Of a stretch of 40,748 nucleotides of DNA, positions 7,513 to 15,312 are shown one piece after another. Source of the DNA: Bacillota bacterium (lineage in GTDB: Bacteria; Bacillota; UBA4882; UBA8346); assembly GCA_023400055.1 (NCBI GenBank), contig JAEXFN010000048.1:1-40748 (forward strand), read 5' to 3'. Within the stretch, counting starts at the first letter, position 1, and each line of letters begins with the position of its first letter. The translations under genes and the position numbers were made by a program. The notes beneath the pieces are model-generated. The model was not told the origin of the DNA. It saw nothing but the letters and a program-made list of their open reading frames with translations, and ran no database searches.

Positions 7513-7650
7513 TGTCGCAATAAGTTTTTTAAACGCCCAATCAATTGCGACCTATTTTCCTTGATTCATAAGTTGAAAAAAGTTCAATCGTTTACTCATT
7601 CACAGCCGGCTTTGGGGATGAAATGCTTATTCAAAAACTTTTTTCACCTT
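7513..7650 (+). repeat. Three-stem dispersed element, copy 1
   Basis: This ~140-base non-coding unit recurs at 14447-14585 (inverted) and 33682-33824. Stem 1 is GTCGCAAT (7514-7521) with ATTGCGAC (7544-7551). Stem 2 is AAGTTGAAAAAAGTT (7570-7584) with AACTTTTTTCACCTT (7636-7650). A short stem 3 (CATTCA with TGAAATG) lies inside stem 2. Stem 1 of copy 3 has GTTGCAAT/ATTGCAAC, a compensatory change. It sits 26 bases upstream of the TrpB-like start and could be part of its 5' leader or a MITE. Confidence 0.75.
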
Positions 7651-7716
7651 AATTTAGCGCTGCTACGATAGCGAATGCCTGCTCGCAAAAATGCGTCACC
7701 AAAATATTTTATGGAA

Positions 7717-7743
7717 AAACCGCCCCAGTGACAAGGGCGGTTT
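7717..7743 (-). terminator. Intrinsic terminator after SDR gene
   Basis: AAACCGCCC/GGGCGGTTT stem with five Ts following on the minus strand, 84 bases past the SDR stop codon. Confidence 0.85.
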
Positions 7744-7826
7744 CGCTTCTCCCGTTCCAAATTATTCCATTTTTGGCGCTATTGCGCCGTCAAACAGCGC
7801 GAGGCGCAGGATTCGTTCATTCAAGG

Positions 7827-8582
7827 CTAACGGCCCATAAAGCCGCCGTCCACCGGAATGACTACCCCGTGGATGTAGTCCGAGGCTGCCGAAGCCAACA
7901 ATAGCGTAATCCCTTTGAGATCCGCCGGCGTACCCCAGCGCCCCGCCGGAATCCGCTCCATGAGCGAATCATAACGGACCGGATTGTTCTTCAAGGCGGT
8001 ATTCATCTCGGTATCCATATAGCCGGGGGCGATGGCATTAACGTTGATCCCTCGGCTGGCCCACTCATTGGCGAAGGACTTGGTGATCTGGGCCACTCCC
8101 CCTTTGGCCGCGGCATAGGCCGGGATCGTCAGCCCGCCGCTGAAACTGATCAGCGAGGCGATATTGATGATCTTGCCCTTCCCTTTCTCCAGCATGATCC
8201 GTCCCGCCATCTGGCAGAGATCAAAGACCGCCGTCAGATTGGTCTCCAGCACCCGGTCCCAGTCTTCGATCGGGAACTCCTCGCAGCGGTGTCGGATCTG
8301 GATGCCGGCGTTATTGATCAGAATATCGACGGTCCCCAAAGCCTCGACTGCCGCGGCGAAAACGCGTTTCCGCTCCGAGCGGTCGCCCAGATCGCCCCGG
8401 ACCGGATAAACCGGGCCCAGTTCCTTCAAAGATTGCGCGGCGCTTTCGACCCGTTCCGAACGCCCGATGATCGCCACCGCGGCGCCGTGTTCCAGCAGGG
8501 CCTCGGCCATGGCCCGGCCCAATCCGACCCCGCCGCCGGTGACGATGGCCTTTTTGCCGCTTACGTCGAATAAATCGTTCAT
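7827..8582 (-). CDS. SDR-family oxidoreductase, KduD-like
   Basis: A 251-residue classical short-chain dehydrogenase/reductase. It has the Rossmann motif TGGGVGLGRAMA (residues ~15-26), NNAG at about 87-90, catalytic Ser in the IASLISFSGG segment and YAAAKGG (Tyr-x3-Lys). The ending IPVDGGFMGR is typical. Overall similarity is to 2-deoxy-D-gluconate 3-dehydrogenase (KduD), but no kduI or pectin genes are nearby, so the substrate is uncertain. The start at 8582 (MNDLFD) has GAGG five bases upstream. It lies just behind the oligopeptide transporter operon but is separated from it by a terminator at 8668-8694. Confidence 0.85.
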   Translation of the reverse strand: MNDLFDVSGKKAIVTGGGVGLGRAMAEALLEHGAAVAIIGRSERVESAAQSLKELGPVYPVRGDLGDRSERKRVFAAAVEALGTVDILINNAGIQIRHRCEEFPIEDWDRVLETNLTAVFDLCQMAGRIMLEKGKGKIINIASLISFSGGLTIPAYAAAKGGVAQITKSFANEWASRGINVNAIAPGYMDTEMNTALKNNPVRYDSLMERIPAGRWGTPADLKGITLLLASAASDYIHGVVIPVDGGFMGR

Positions 8583-8667
8583 GATAGCCTCGCTTTCCAA
8601 AAACGTTTTTAAACATGCCCTCATATTCGGGGCTATCGCTAGCCCGAACCGCTGTGGTTCCAGTCGT

Positions 8668-8694
8668 AAAAATACTGGCTTGCGCCAGTATTTT
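8668..8694 (-). terminator. Intrinsic terminator of oligopeptide transporter operon
   Basis: AAAATACTGG/CCAGTATTTT stem, with a T-run continuing on the minus strand, 12 bases beyond the OppF stop codon. Confidence 0.85.
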
Positions 8695-8705
8695 GTGTAA
8701 ATCAC

Positions 8706-9674
8706 TTATCGGTTGACCAAGTGACAGGCTACCCAGTGATTGGACTGATCGGCCTGGAAGACCGGTTCCTGCTGACGGCAGATGTCCATCGCCTTGGGAC
8801 ACCGGGTATGGAAACGGCAACCCGAAGGCGGATGGATCGGACTCGGCACATCGCCCGTCAGGATGATCCGTTCCCGCTTGGCCAACGGATCCGGTTCGGG
8901 AATGGCTGACAATAGCGCCTGGGTGTATGGGTGCAACGGATTGCTGTATAAGGCGTCCCCTTCGGCCAGCTCGACCATTTTGCCGAGGTACATCACGCCG
9001 ACCCGGTCACTGACGTGTTTGACCACGTTCAGGCCGTGAGCGATGAAGAGGTAGGTCAGGCCGAACTCCTGCTGCAAATCCTTGAGCAGGTTCAACACCT
9101 GCGACTGAATGGAAACGTCCAACGCCGAGACCGGCTCGTCGCAGATGATCAAACGCGGCCGGGTCGCCAAAGCCCGGGCGATTCCGATCCGCTGCCGCTG
9201 GCCGCCGCTGAATTCATGGGGATAACGCCGGACATAACTGGGATCCAGGCCTACCAGCGAGAGGATCTCCGCCACTTTGGCGCGGCACTTGGCGCCGCGG
9301 GCCAGCCCGTGCCGGATCAAAGGTTCGGCCACGATCTGGCCGACCGTCATCCGCGGGTTCAGCGAACTATACGGGTCTTGAAAGATGATCTGCATCTGGT
9401 GGCGAAGCCGGCGCAACTCCCGGGCCGGGACCCGCGCCAGATCGGTTCCGGCGAACTGGATCTTGCCGGAGGTCGGCTCGATCAACCGCAGCACCAGCCG
9501 GCCGACCGTCGTCTTGCCGCAACCGCTCTCGCCGACCAAACCCAGGGTCTCGCCTTCGCGAATCGTAAAACTGACGCTATCGACCGCCTGCACGGTCGAG
9601 AGTACCTTGCCAAAAAGGGTCCGATTGACCGGGAAATGTTTCTTTAGGTTTTCGACTACCACTAAATCGCCCAT
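8706..9674 (-). CDS. oppF: Oligopeptide ABC transporter ATPase, OppF/DppF type
   Basis: A 322-residue cytoplasmic ATP-binding subunit. It shows Walker A GESGCGKTT, signature SGGQRQRIGIARAL, Walker B LIICDEPVSALD and the H-loop FIAHGLNVV. The C-terminal oligopeptide/dipeptide extension is present with its cysteine cluster (CRFHTRCPKAMDIC), which binds an iron-sulfur cluster in some family members. It dimerises with OppD to power uptake through OppB/OppC. Its ATG directly follows the stop codon of oppD with no gap, indicating translational coupling. Peptide versus nickel or sugar specificity cannot be fixed from the ATPase. Confidence 0.95.
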   Translation of the reverse strand: MGDLVVVENLKKHFPVNRTLFGKVLSTVQAVDSVSFTIREGETLGLVGESGCGKTTVGRLVLRLIEPTSGKIQFAGTDLARVPARELRRLRHQMQIIFQDPYSSLNPRMTVGQIVAEPLIRHGLARGAKCRAKVAEILSLVGLDPSYVRRYPHEFSGGQRQRIGIARALATRPRLIICDEPVSALDVSIQSQVLNLLKDLQQEFGLTYLFIAHGLNVVKHVSDRVGVMYLGKMVELAEGDALYSNPLHPYTQALLSAIPEPDPLAKRERIILTGDVPSPIHPPSGCRFHTRCPKAMDICRQQEPVFQADQSNHWVACHLVNR

Positions 9675-10652
9675 TTACGCCACTCCTCCATTCCGCAACC
9701 AACAGGCCACCCGGCGCCGTTCACTCAGATCCAACAGCTCGGGACGTTCCTGCCGGCAACGCGGCCCGGCCTCGGGGCAACGCGGATGGAACGGGCAGCC
9801 GGAAGGCAGGCGGCTGAGATCCGGCACCGAACCGTCGATCACGTAAAGCCGCTCTTTATTTCCGGACAACCGGGGAATCGAACGCAACAGACCGACCGTA
9901 TACGGATGCAACGGATCGGCGAAGATCTCCTGCACCGGCGCTTCTTCCACGATCCGGCCGGCGTACATCACCAGCACCCGGTGGGCCATTTCGGCGACCA
10001 CGCCCAGATCATGAGTGATCAACATGATCGCCATTCCGAACTCCTCGCGCATCTTGCGCATCAGGTCCAGGATCTGGGCCTGGATGGTCACATCCAAGGC
10101 GGTGGTCGGCTCGTCGGCAATCAGCAGGTCGGGATGGCAGGATAGCGCCATCGCGATCATGACCCGTTGCCGCATCCCGCCCGAGAGCTGATGGGGATAA
10201 TCCATGACCCGTTTTTCCGGGGAAGGGATGCCGATGGTCCGCAGCAAGCCGATGGTGTTCTCCCAGGCGGTTTTGCGGTCCAGCTTCTGATGGAGGATGA
10301 TCGTCTCGGCGATCTGATCGCCGATGCGGTGGACCGGATTTAAGGAAGTCATCGGTTCCTGAAAGATCATCGAGATTTTATTGCCCCGGATCTGGCGCAT
10401 TCTGGCTTCGGACAGCGCCAGCAGATCTTCGCCGTGAAAAGTCACCTGGCCGCCGACGATCTTGCCGGGCGGGTTCGGGACCAGCCGCATGATCGAAAGC
10501 GAGGTGACGGACTTACCGCTGCCCGACTCGCCGACGATCGCCACGGTCTCTTTCTCCTGCAAACTAAAGCTGAGATTATCCACTGCCCGAATCAGTTTCC
10601 CGTCGGACAGAAATTGCGTCTGCAAATTTTGTACGTTAATCAAATCCGGCAT
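9675..10652 (-). CDS. oppD: Oligopeptide ABC transporter ATPase, OppD/DppD type
   Basis: A 325-residue ATP-binding subunit with Walker A GESGSGKSV, signature LSGGMRQRVMIAMAL, Walker B LLIADEPTTALD and the H-loop LITHDLGVV. The C-terminal OppD/F domain carries CPFHPRCPEAGPRC. The start ATG has GGAG seven bases upstream and lies nine bases after the oppC stop. It is the partner of OppF in the ATPase heterodimer. Confidence 0.95.
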   Translation of the reverse strand: MPDLINVQNLQTQFLSDGKLIRAVDNLSFSLQEKETVAIVGESGSGKSVTSLSIMRLVPNPPGKIVGGQVTFHGEDLLALSEARMRQIRGNKISMIFQEPMTSLNPVHRIGDQIAETIILHQKLDRKTAWENTIGLLRTIGIPSPEKRVMDYPHQLSGGMRQRVMIAMALSCHPDLLIADEPTTALDVTIQAQILDLMRKMREEFGMAIMLITHDLGVVAEMAHRVLVMYAGRIVEEAPVQEIFADPLHPYTVGLLRSIPRLSGNKERLYVIDGSVPDLSRLPSGCPFHPRCPEAGPRCRQERPELLDLSERRRVACWLRNGGVA

Positions 10653-10661
10653 TTCAATCTC

Positions 10662-11549
10662 CTACTGTTTCATTCTGGGATCGAGCGCGTCCCGCAGGCC
10701 GTCTCCCAACAGATTAAAGGCCAAAACCGTGATGGTGATGGCGATTCCCGGGAAAGTCACGATATGCGGCGCCGAAAAGATGGCCGACCGGCCGTTGCCC
10801 AGCATCGCGCCCCACTCCGCTTCCGGCGGCTGCACGCCCAAACCCAGGAAGCCGAGCGCGGCGGCGTCCAGGATCGCCACCGAAAATCCCAGGGTGGCCC
10901 GGACGATGATCGGCGCCATGACATTGGGGATCACATGATGAAAAATGACTTGGAAATCGTTGTTGCCGATGGCCCGGGCAGCTTGCACATAATCGTTTTC
11001 CTTGACCGACAAGACCGAGCCCCGGACGATCCGGGCGTATTCCGGAATGGCGGTGATACCGATGGCGATGATGGCGTTGTCCAAGCCGCGGCCCAGCGCG
11101 GCCATGAAGGCCACCGCCAGCAGCATCTGTGGGAAAGCCAGCATAATATCCATCAGCCGCATGATGATGTTATCGATCCAACCGCCGTAATAACCGGCGG
11201 CCGCCCCGAAGATGATCCCGATAATCAAGGAAATCAGGACCGATTCGGTGCCCACTTTCAGCGAGATGTGCGTCCCGGAGATGATCCGGCTGAGCATATC
11301 CCGGCCCAGCTCATCGGTTCCCAGCCAGTGGGCGGCGCTGGGTCCCTTGAGGCTTTCCGGCATGTTGCTGGCCCGGTAATCGTACGGCGCCAACCACGTG
11401 CCGAAGATCGAAACCAGGATCAGAATGACCAAAATGGCCAAGCCGATCATGGCCGCCTTGTTACGGCTGAAACGCATCCAAAATTCCCGCCACGGCGAAG
11501 ACTCTTCCACTTTGGCGGTCTTGAGTTCGGTTCCTAATTCCACCGACAT
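10662..11549 (-). CDS. oppC: Oligopeptide ABC transporter permease, OppC/DppC type
   Basis: A 295-residue inner-membrane permease with an N-terminal cytosolic segment, a first membrane helix near residues 33-55 (MIGLAILVILILVSIFG) and about five more helices. The BPD-type coupling motif EYARIVRGSVLSVKENDY and the HHVIPNVMAPI segment are present. It pairs with OppB to form the channel. The ATG follows AAGGAGAATTTCA, an ideal ribosome binding site. Confidence 0.95.
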   Translation of the reverse strand: MSVELGTELKTAKVEESSPWREFWMRFSRNKAAMIGLAILVILILVSIFGTWLAPYDYRASNMPESLKGPSAAHWLGTDELGRDMLSRIISGTHISLKVGTESVLISLIIGIIFGAAAGYYGGWIDNIIMRLMDIMLAFPQMLLAVAFMAALGRGLDNAIIAIGITAIPEYARIVRGSVLSVKENDYVQAARAIGNNDFQVIFHHVIPNVMAPIIVRATLGFSVAILDAAALGFLGLGVQPPEAEWGAMLGNGRSAIFSAPHIVTFPGIAITITVLAFNLLGDGLRDALDPRMKQ

Positions 11550-11567
11550 TGAAATTCTCCTTAAAAA

Positions 11568-12572
11568 CTAATGATAATGAATCCGCGGATCCAAATATGC
11601 GTAAAGCAGATCGACCAATAAGTTAACGATGACAAAGACTCCGGCCACCAGCAGGACGCTGGCCTGGACCACCGGAAAATCCGAGGCCAAAATGGCATTC
11701 ACCGTATAATTGCCGATTCCTGGCCAGGAGAAGACCGTTTCGGTGAGGATCGCTCCGCCCAATAAGGAGCCCAGTTGCAGCCCGATGACGGTGACCACCG
11801 GAATCAGCGCGTTTTTGAGGGCATGATGGTTGATGACGGTCTTTTCGTCGAGCCCCTTGGCCCGGGCGGTGCGGATATAATCTTGTTTAATTACTTCCAG
11901 CATGGTCGAACGGGTCATCCGGGCGATGATCGCCATCGAATAGGCGGCCAGGGCGATTCCCGGCAGAATCAAATGCTGCAGGGCGCTCCAGAAGGCATCC
12001 CAATTGCCGGTCAGCAGGCTGTCCACCAAATAAAGATTGGTAATCGCCGTCGGCTCCATGCCGATATCGATTCTACCGGCCACCGGCAACCAGTGCAGGT
12101 TGACCGCGAAGACAATAATCAAAATCAGGCCCAGCCAGAAGATGGGCATCGACACTCCCAACAGCGCGCCGATCATGCTGAGATAATCGAAGAACGAATA
12201 ACGCTTGACCGCCGAAATTACCCCCACGACCACGCCCACCACAGTCGCGATGAGCAAGCTGAATAAGGCCAGTTCGATGGTTGCCGGGAAACGCGCCAGC
12301 AGCTCGCCAGTGACCGAATCGCGGCTCATGAGCGAACGGCCCAGATCGCCGTGGAGCAGCTGCCAGAGGAACCGTCCGAACTGCACCCAGATCGGATCAT
12401 TCAAGCCCAGTTGCTGGCGGAGCGCTTCGATCTGCGCCTGGGTCGCGTGCTGTCCCAGCATCAGCGCGGCCGGATCGCCGGTAAAGAGGTGCATCACGAC
12501 GAAGACGAACAGGCTGACCCCCAGCAACACCGGAATTAACATCAATAAACGTTTGATAATATATTTCAGCAT
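11568..12572 (-). CDS. oppB: Oligopeptide ABC transporter permease, OppB/DppB type
   Basis: A 334-residue permease. It starts MLKYIIKRLLMLIPVLLGVS, a typical first helix, and contains the EAA-like loop (MLEVIKQDYIRTARAKGL) with HALKNALIPVVT that contacts the ATPase. About six membrane helices are visible. The order A-B-C-D-F on the minus strand is the standard one. The ATG has GGGAG nine bases upstream. Confidence 0.95.
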   Translation of the reverse strand: MLKYIIKRLLMLIPVLLGVSLFVFVVMHLFTGDPAALMLGQHATQAQIEALRQQLGLNDPIWVQFGRFLWQLLHGDLGRSLMSRDSVTGELLARFPATIELALFSLLIATVVGVVVGVISAVKRYSFFDYLSMIGALLGVSMPIFWLGLILIIVFAVNLHWLPVAGRIDIGMEPTAITNLYLVDSLLTGNWDAFWSALQHLILPGIALAAYSMAIIARMTRSTMLEVIKQDYIRTARAKGLDEKTVINHHALKNALIPVVTVIGLQLGSLLGGAILTETVFSWPGIGNYTVNAILASDFPVVQASVLLVAGVFVIVNLLVDLLYAYLDPRIHYH

Positions 12573-12648
12573 CTCAAATCTCCCTGCTTTGCCACGAAGT
12601 GCGACTCCGGCAAAACTTTGGACTAAAAATCAGTTCAGAGCACAGGAA

Positions 12649-12670
12649 GGGATGCGCCGAAGCGCATCCC
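12649..12670 (-). terminator. Intercistronic hairpin between oppA and oppB
   Basis: A perfect 9-bp stem GGGATGCGC/GCGCATCCC with a 4-base loop, in the gap between the binding-protein gene and the permease gene. No T-run follows. Such hairpins usually protect the binding-protein mRNA 3' end or attenuate read-through, raising binding protein over membrane subunits. Confidence 0.65.
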
Positions 12671-12700
12671 CTGGTAACCATACTGATACCGCACCGCAAT

Positions 12701-14239
12701 TTATTTGGTGACGCCTTCCAGCCAGGTTACCCCGGTCGGATGGGGGTTGAAGCCCTTCACGTTGGGCCGGTAGGCATAAAGGTCATTGGCGTGGCTGATG
12801 AAAACCCACGGAGCCTCGTCAATGACGATCTTCTGCATGTCGGAGTAAATCTTGGCGCGTTCCTTGACGTTGGAAGTCAGGGTGCCTTTTTTCAACAGTT
12901 CATCCACTTTGGGGTTCTTATATTTGGCCGAATTCAAGCTGGCGTCGATCTGGCCGCTGTCCAGCAAAGAGAGGAAGTTGTCGGCATCGCCGTTGTCGCC
13001 GATCCAGCCGTAGAAGAAGGCGTCGCCTTCCTCGCCCTTAAACAGGACGTCTTTGTATTCTTTCCAGGGGTAAACCTTGATGTTGGTCTTGACGCCGATC
13101 TTCAGCAGTTCGGCTTGGACCGCCTCGGCCAATTTCACGCCGTTGACCGGATTGTAAGGCCGGGCATTGGAATAGGTGATGAAATTGAAGCTGAAGTCTT
13201 TGTAACCGGCCTCGGCCAGCAATCTCTTGGCCTCGGTCGGATTGTAAGCCAACGGTTTCAAGGTCGAATCGTAACCGGGGATGAAGCTCGGCAACGGGCC
13301 GTTCGCTACCTGGGCGTGGCCTTGGTAGAGATACTTCACCAGCTCGGCGCGGTTGATCGCCATGGAGATGGCGCGGCGCACCCGGACATCGTTAAAGGGT
13401 TTGCGGTGGCAAAGGAAAGCCATATAGTTGATGTTCATGCCGGGTTTTTCCCAGATTTTCATGCCGCTGGATTGCAGCTTCTGGACATCGTTCGGATCGA
13501 CGCCGTCCATCATGTCGATGGCGCCGGTGATCAGCTCGCTGGCGCGAACCGCGTTCTCTTTGGTCGTCTTGAAGACCACTTTATCGGCGAACGGCTTCTT
13601 GCCCCAATAGTTCTCATTGCGGGACAAGACGATCTGTTGATCCTTATCCCAACGCTCGAACTTGAAAGCGCCGGTGCCGACCGGATGCTGGTTGTAATCG
13701 GCGCCGTATTTCTTGACCGCGGTCGGGCTGACGATCGGGGCCGCCATGCACATGGCCAGGTTGGCCAGGAACGGCGCATACGGATGGCTCAAGGTGAAAC
13801 GGACGGTGTAATTGTCGACGACGTCGACCTTCTTCACCGGCTCAAAGGTGAACGAGGCATAAGGCATGTCGTCGGTGGCGTTCGGCGGCAATTGGCGATC
13901 CACGCTGAACTTGACGGCGGCGGCGTTAAACTGCGTGCCGTCATGGAATTTCACGCCTTTGCGAAGTTTGAAGGTCCAGACCAAACCATCCGGGCTTTGG
14001 GTCCAGGAAGTGGCCAGGCACGGTTGGACATCGGTGCTGCCCGGTTTGTAACGAACCAGGTTATCATAGATATTGACGATGATCTTGCCCGATTCTCCAT
14101 CATCCACATAAGCGGGGTCTAAACCACGCGGATCAGCGCCTTTGGCATAGACCAGAATCTTTTGGGATGCCGCGAAGCCCAATCCGCAAATGGACACGAG
14201 CAGCAACATCACCATCACAAGCAATAAAAACTTGCGCAT
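12701..14239 (-). CDS. oppA: Extracellular peptide-binding protein, OppA/DppA family
   Basis: A 512-residue family-5 solute-binding protein. The N-terminus (MRKFLLLVMVMLLLVSICGL) is a signal peptide ending near GFAAS. The residue before the only nearby Cys is Ile, so there is no canonical lipobox. The mature part has the family signature LRKGVKFHDGTQFNAAAVKFS and a late YNPTEAKRLLAEAGY segment. It delivers peptides to OppBCDF. ATG at 14239 has GGAGG ten bases upstream; a TTG one codon earlier is a possible alternative. A soluble binding protein suggests a periplasm, or release into the medium. Ligand is likely di- or oligopeptide, not certain. Confidence 0.9.
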   Translation of the reverse strand: MRKFLLLVMVMLLLVSICGLGFAASQKILVYAKGADPRGLDPAYVDDGESGKIIVNIYDNLVRYKPGSTDVQPCLATSWTQSPDGLVWTFKLRKGVKFHDGTQFNAAAVKFSVDRQLPPNATDDMPYASFTFEPVKKVDVVDNYTVRFTLSHPYAPFLANLAMCMAAPIVSPTAVKKYGADYNQHPVGTGAFKFERWDKDQQIVLSRNENYWGKKPFADKVVFKTTKENAVRASELITGAIDMMDGVDPNDVQKLQSSGMKIWEKPGMNINYMAFLCHRKPFNDVRVRRAISMAINRAELVKYLYQGHAQVANGPLPSFIPGYDSTLKPLAYNPTEAKRLLAEAGYKDFSFNFITYSNARPYNPVNGVKLAEAVQAELLKIGVKTNIKVYPWKEYKDVLFKGEEGDAFFYGWIGDNGDADNFLSLLDSGQIDASLNSAKYKNPKVDELLKKGTLTSNVKERAKIYSDMQKIVIDEAPWVFISHANDLYAYRPNVKGFNPHPTGVTWLEGVTK

Positions 14240-14375
14240 CAATCATGTTCCTCCTTTTATTTTTTCTTTTTTATTTGGTGGGGAACAGGCCCCCATTCCG
14301 ACGGATCCCGCTAATTGCAGAAAAACCGCCCGTCCCACTCTTACTTTCGGTCGTAGCGGTTACCAACCATTCCAT

Positions 14376-14430
14376 AAAACAGTCGTATAATAGTGTTAAA
14401 ACAGTCGCAAAAACGATGATAAAACAGTCG
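14376..14430. promoter_or_regulatory. Three direct repeats upstream of oppA
   Basis: AAAACAGTCG occurs at 14376, 14398 and 14421, spaced 22 and 23 bases, about two helical turns. On the minus strand they read CGACTGTTTT, 137-190 bases upstream of the oppA start. This is a plausible multi-site operator; no known regulator motif was recognised. No gene lies between 14243 and 14964. Confidence 0.5.
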
Positions 14431-14446
14431 GCAATTCCCTGATATC

Positions 14447-14585
14447 GATGAAAAAAGCTTTGAATAAGCATTCACATCCCCAAAACCGGCTGGGATGGGT
14501 AAACGATCGAACTTTTGTCATCTTAGGAATCGCGGAAAATATATCGCAATGGATGCGGGCGTTCAAAAAACGGATTGCGACATCT
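14447..14585 (-). repeat. Three-stem dispersed element, copy 2
   Basis: Reverse-complement homologue of the 7513-7650 unit. Stem 1 is ATATCGCAAT (14541-14550) with ATTGCGACAT (14574-14583). Stem 2 is GATGAAAAAAGCTT (14447-14460) with AACTTTTGTCATCTT (14510-14524). The inner stem is CATCCC with GGGATG, where copies 1 and 3 have different but paired sequence. It lies ~200 bases upstream of oppA in the opposite orientation to copies 1 and 3 relative to the gene. Bases 14586-14964 hold no recognisable gene. Confidence 0.7.
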
Positions 14586-14964
14586 CCAGAAACAAGAATT
14601 GTTATGTTTGATTTCCAAAAAAACCAATGATGACACTTGTCTGACATTCATTTTATCACTTGGAAACTTTGGTGTCAATTCAGGAATTGATTTCCTTTAG
14701 CCAGCTTTATGGGGAAAAATCTTCCTCAAATCGCGCCGTCGAATCTTAACTCCCATTATAGATGGGAATATATAGGATTCCGAACATTAAGTTAATTTTA
14801 TTGCCACCGCCGCCCGGCATCGCCAGGGTCGCCCACTGGGCCGAAACGGCGGCGCGGCGGGACAAAGCGGCCGATCCGCCCCCCTGATATTTGGATTTTC
14901 CAGTAAAAGGAGGGTTCTTTTCTTAGAAAAACTAATTTATAATAAAGCTTACCAAATTCAATCA

Positions 14965-15165
14965 ATCCATCCTTAAATCGCTTAATCCCCTCGCCAGTCC
15001 GGTAAAGACCGCCGAGGGGAACGGGGGAACCAATTTTTTGGGGTGAATCACCGTCGTGGCCGCTTTCCCAGTAAGCCTTCCCGGCTACCGGCCGCCGCGG
15101 TGTAGGGGTACTCTTCATTCCGAACCCGCCAGCTAACCTCGTCAGCGTTGAAAGAGAGGTGACGT
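14965..15165 (+). promoter_or_regulatory. c-di-AMP riboswitch (ydaO/yuaA leader)
   Basis: The conserved ydaO core is present in order on the plus strand: CGCTTAATC, GAGGGGAACGGGGGAACCAA, TTGGGGTGAATCAC, and TTCCGAACCCGCCAGCTAAC then CTCGTCAGCG with AGAGAGG. A CCCCTCG/CGAGGGG helix closes one arm. It is followed by a terminator at 15183-15207 and then by dapB. Riboswitches of this class usually turn genes off when c-di-AMP is high, and mostly control cell-wall, potassium and osmolyte functions. An open frame on the opposite strand across this element is an artefact. Confidence 0.93.
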
Positions 15166-15182
15166 GGACTCGCATTCTTGAT

Positions 15183-15207
15183 AACCATGGCTTCCTCCAT
15201 GGTTTTT
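15183..15207 (+). terminator. Intrinsic terminator of c-di-AMP riboswitch
   Basis: AACCATGG/CCATGGTT stem with 6-base loop and a T-run, 18 bases after the aptamer and ~105 bases upstream of dapB. Confidence 0.85.
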
Positions 15208-15312
15208 GTGATCTTTAGCGATATGTGGACAACTTTAAAATTTCAGGCGGCTTTCCCGTTGCACCGCCGACGGAGCCGGTGTGGCGCGAAAGACCGGATA
15301 AACGAGGTGAAA

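Noticed and set aside
12599..14122. 507-codon plus-strand frame opposite oppA
   Set aside because: Mirror frame of the peptide-binding protein gene; the minus-strand product has a signal peptide and full family signature.
14798..15175. 125-codon frame on the minus strand
   Set aside because: It is antisense to a clear c-di-AMP riboswitch on the plus strand; such frames arise often over this conserved RNA.
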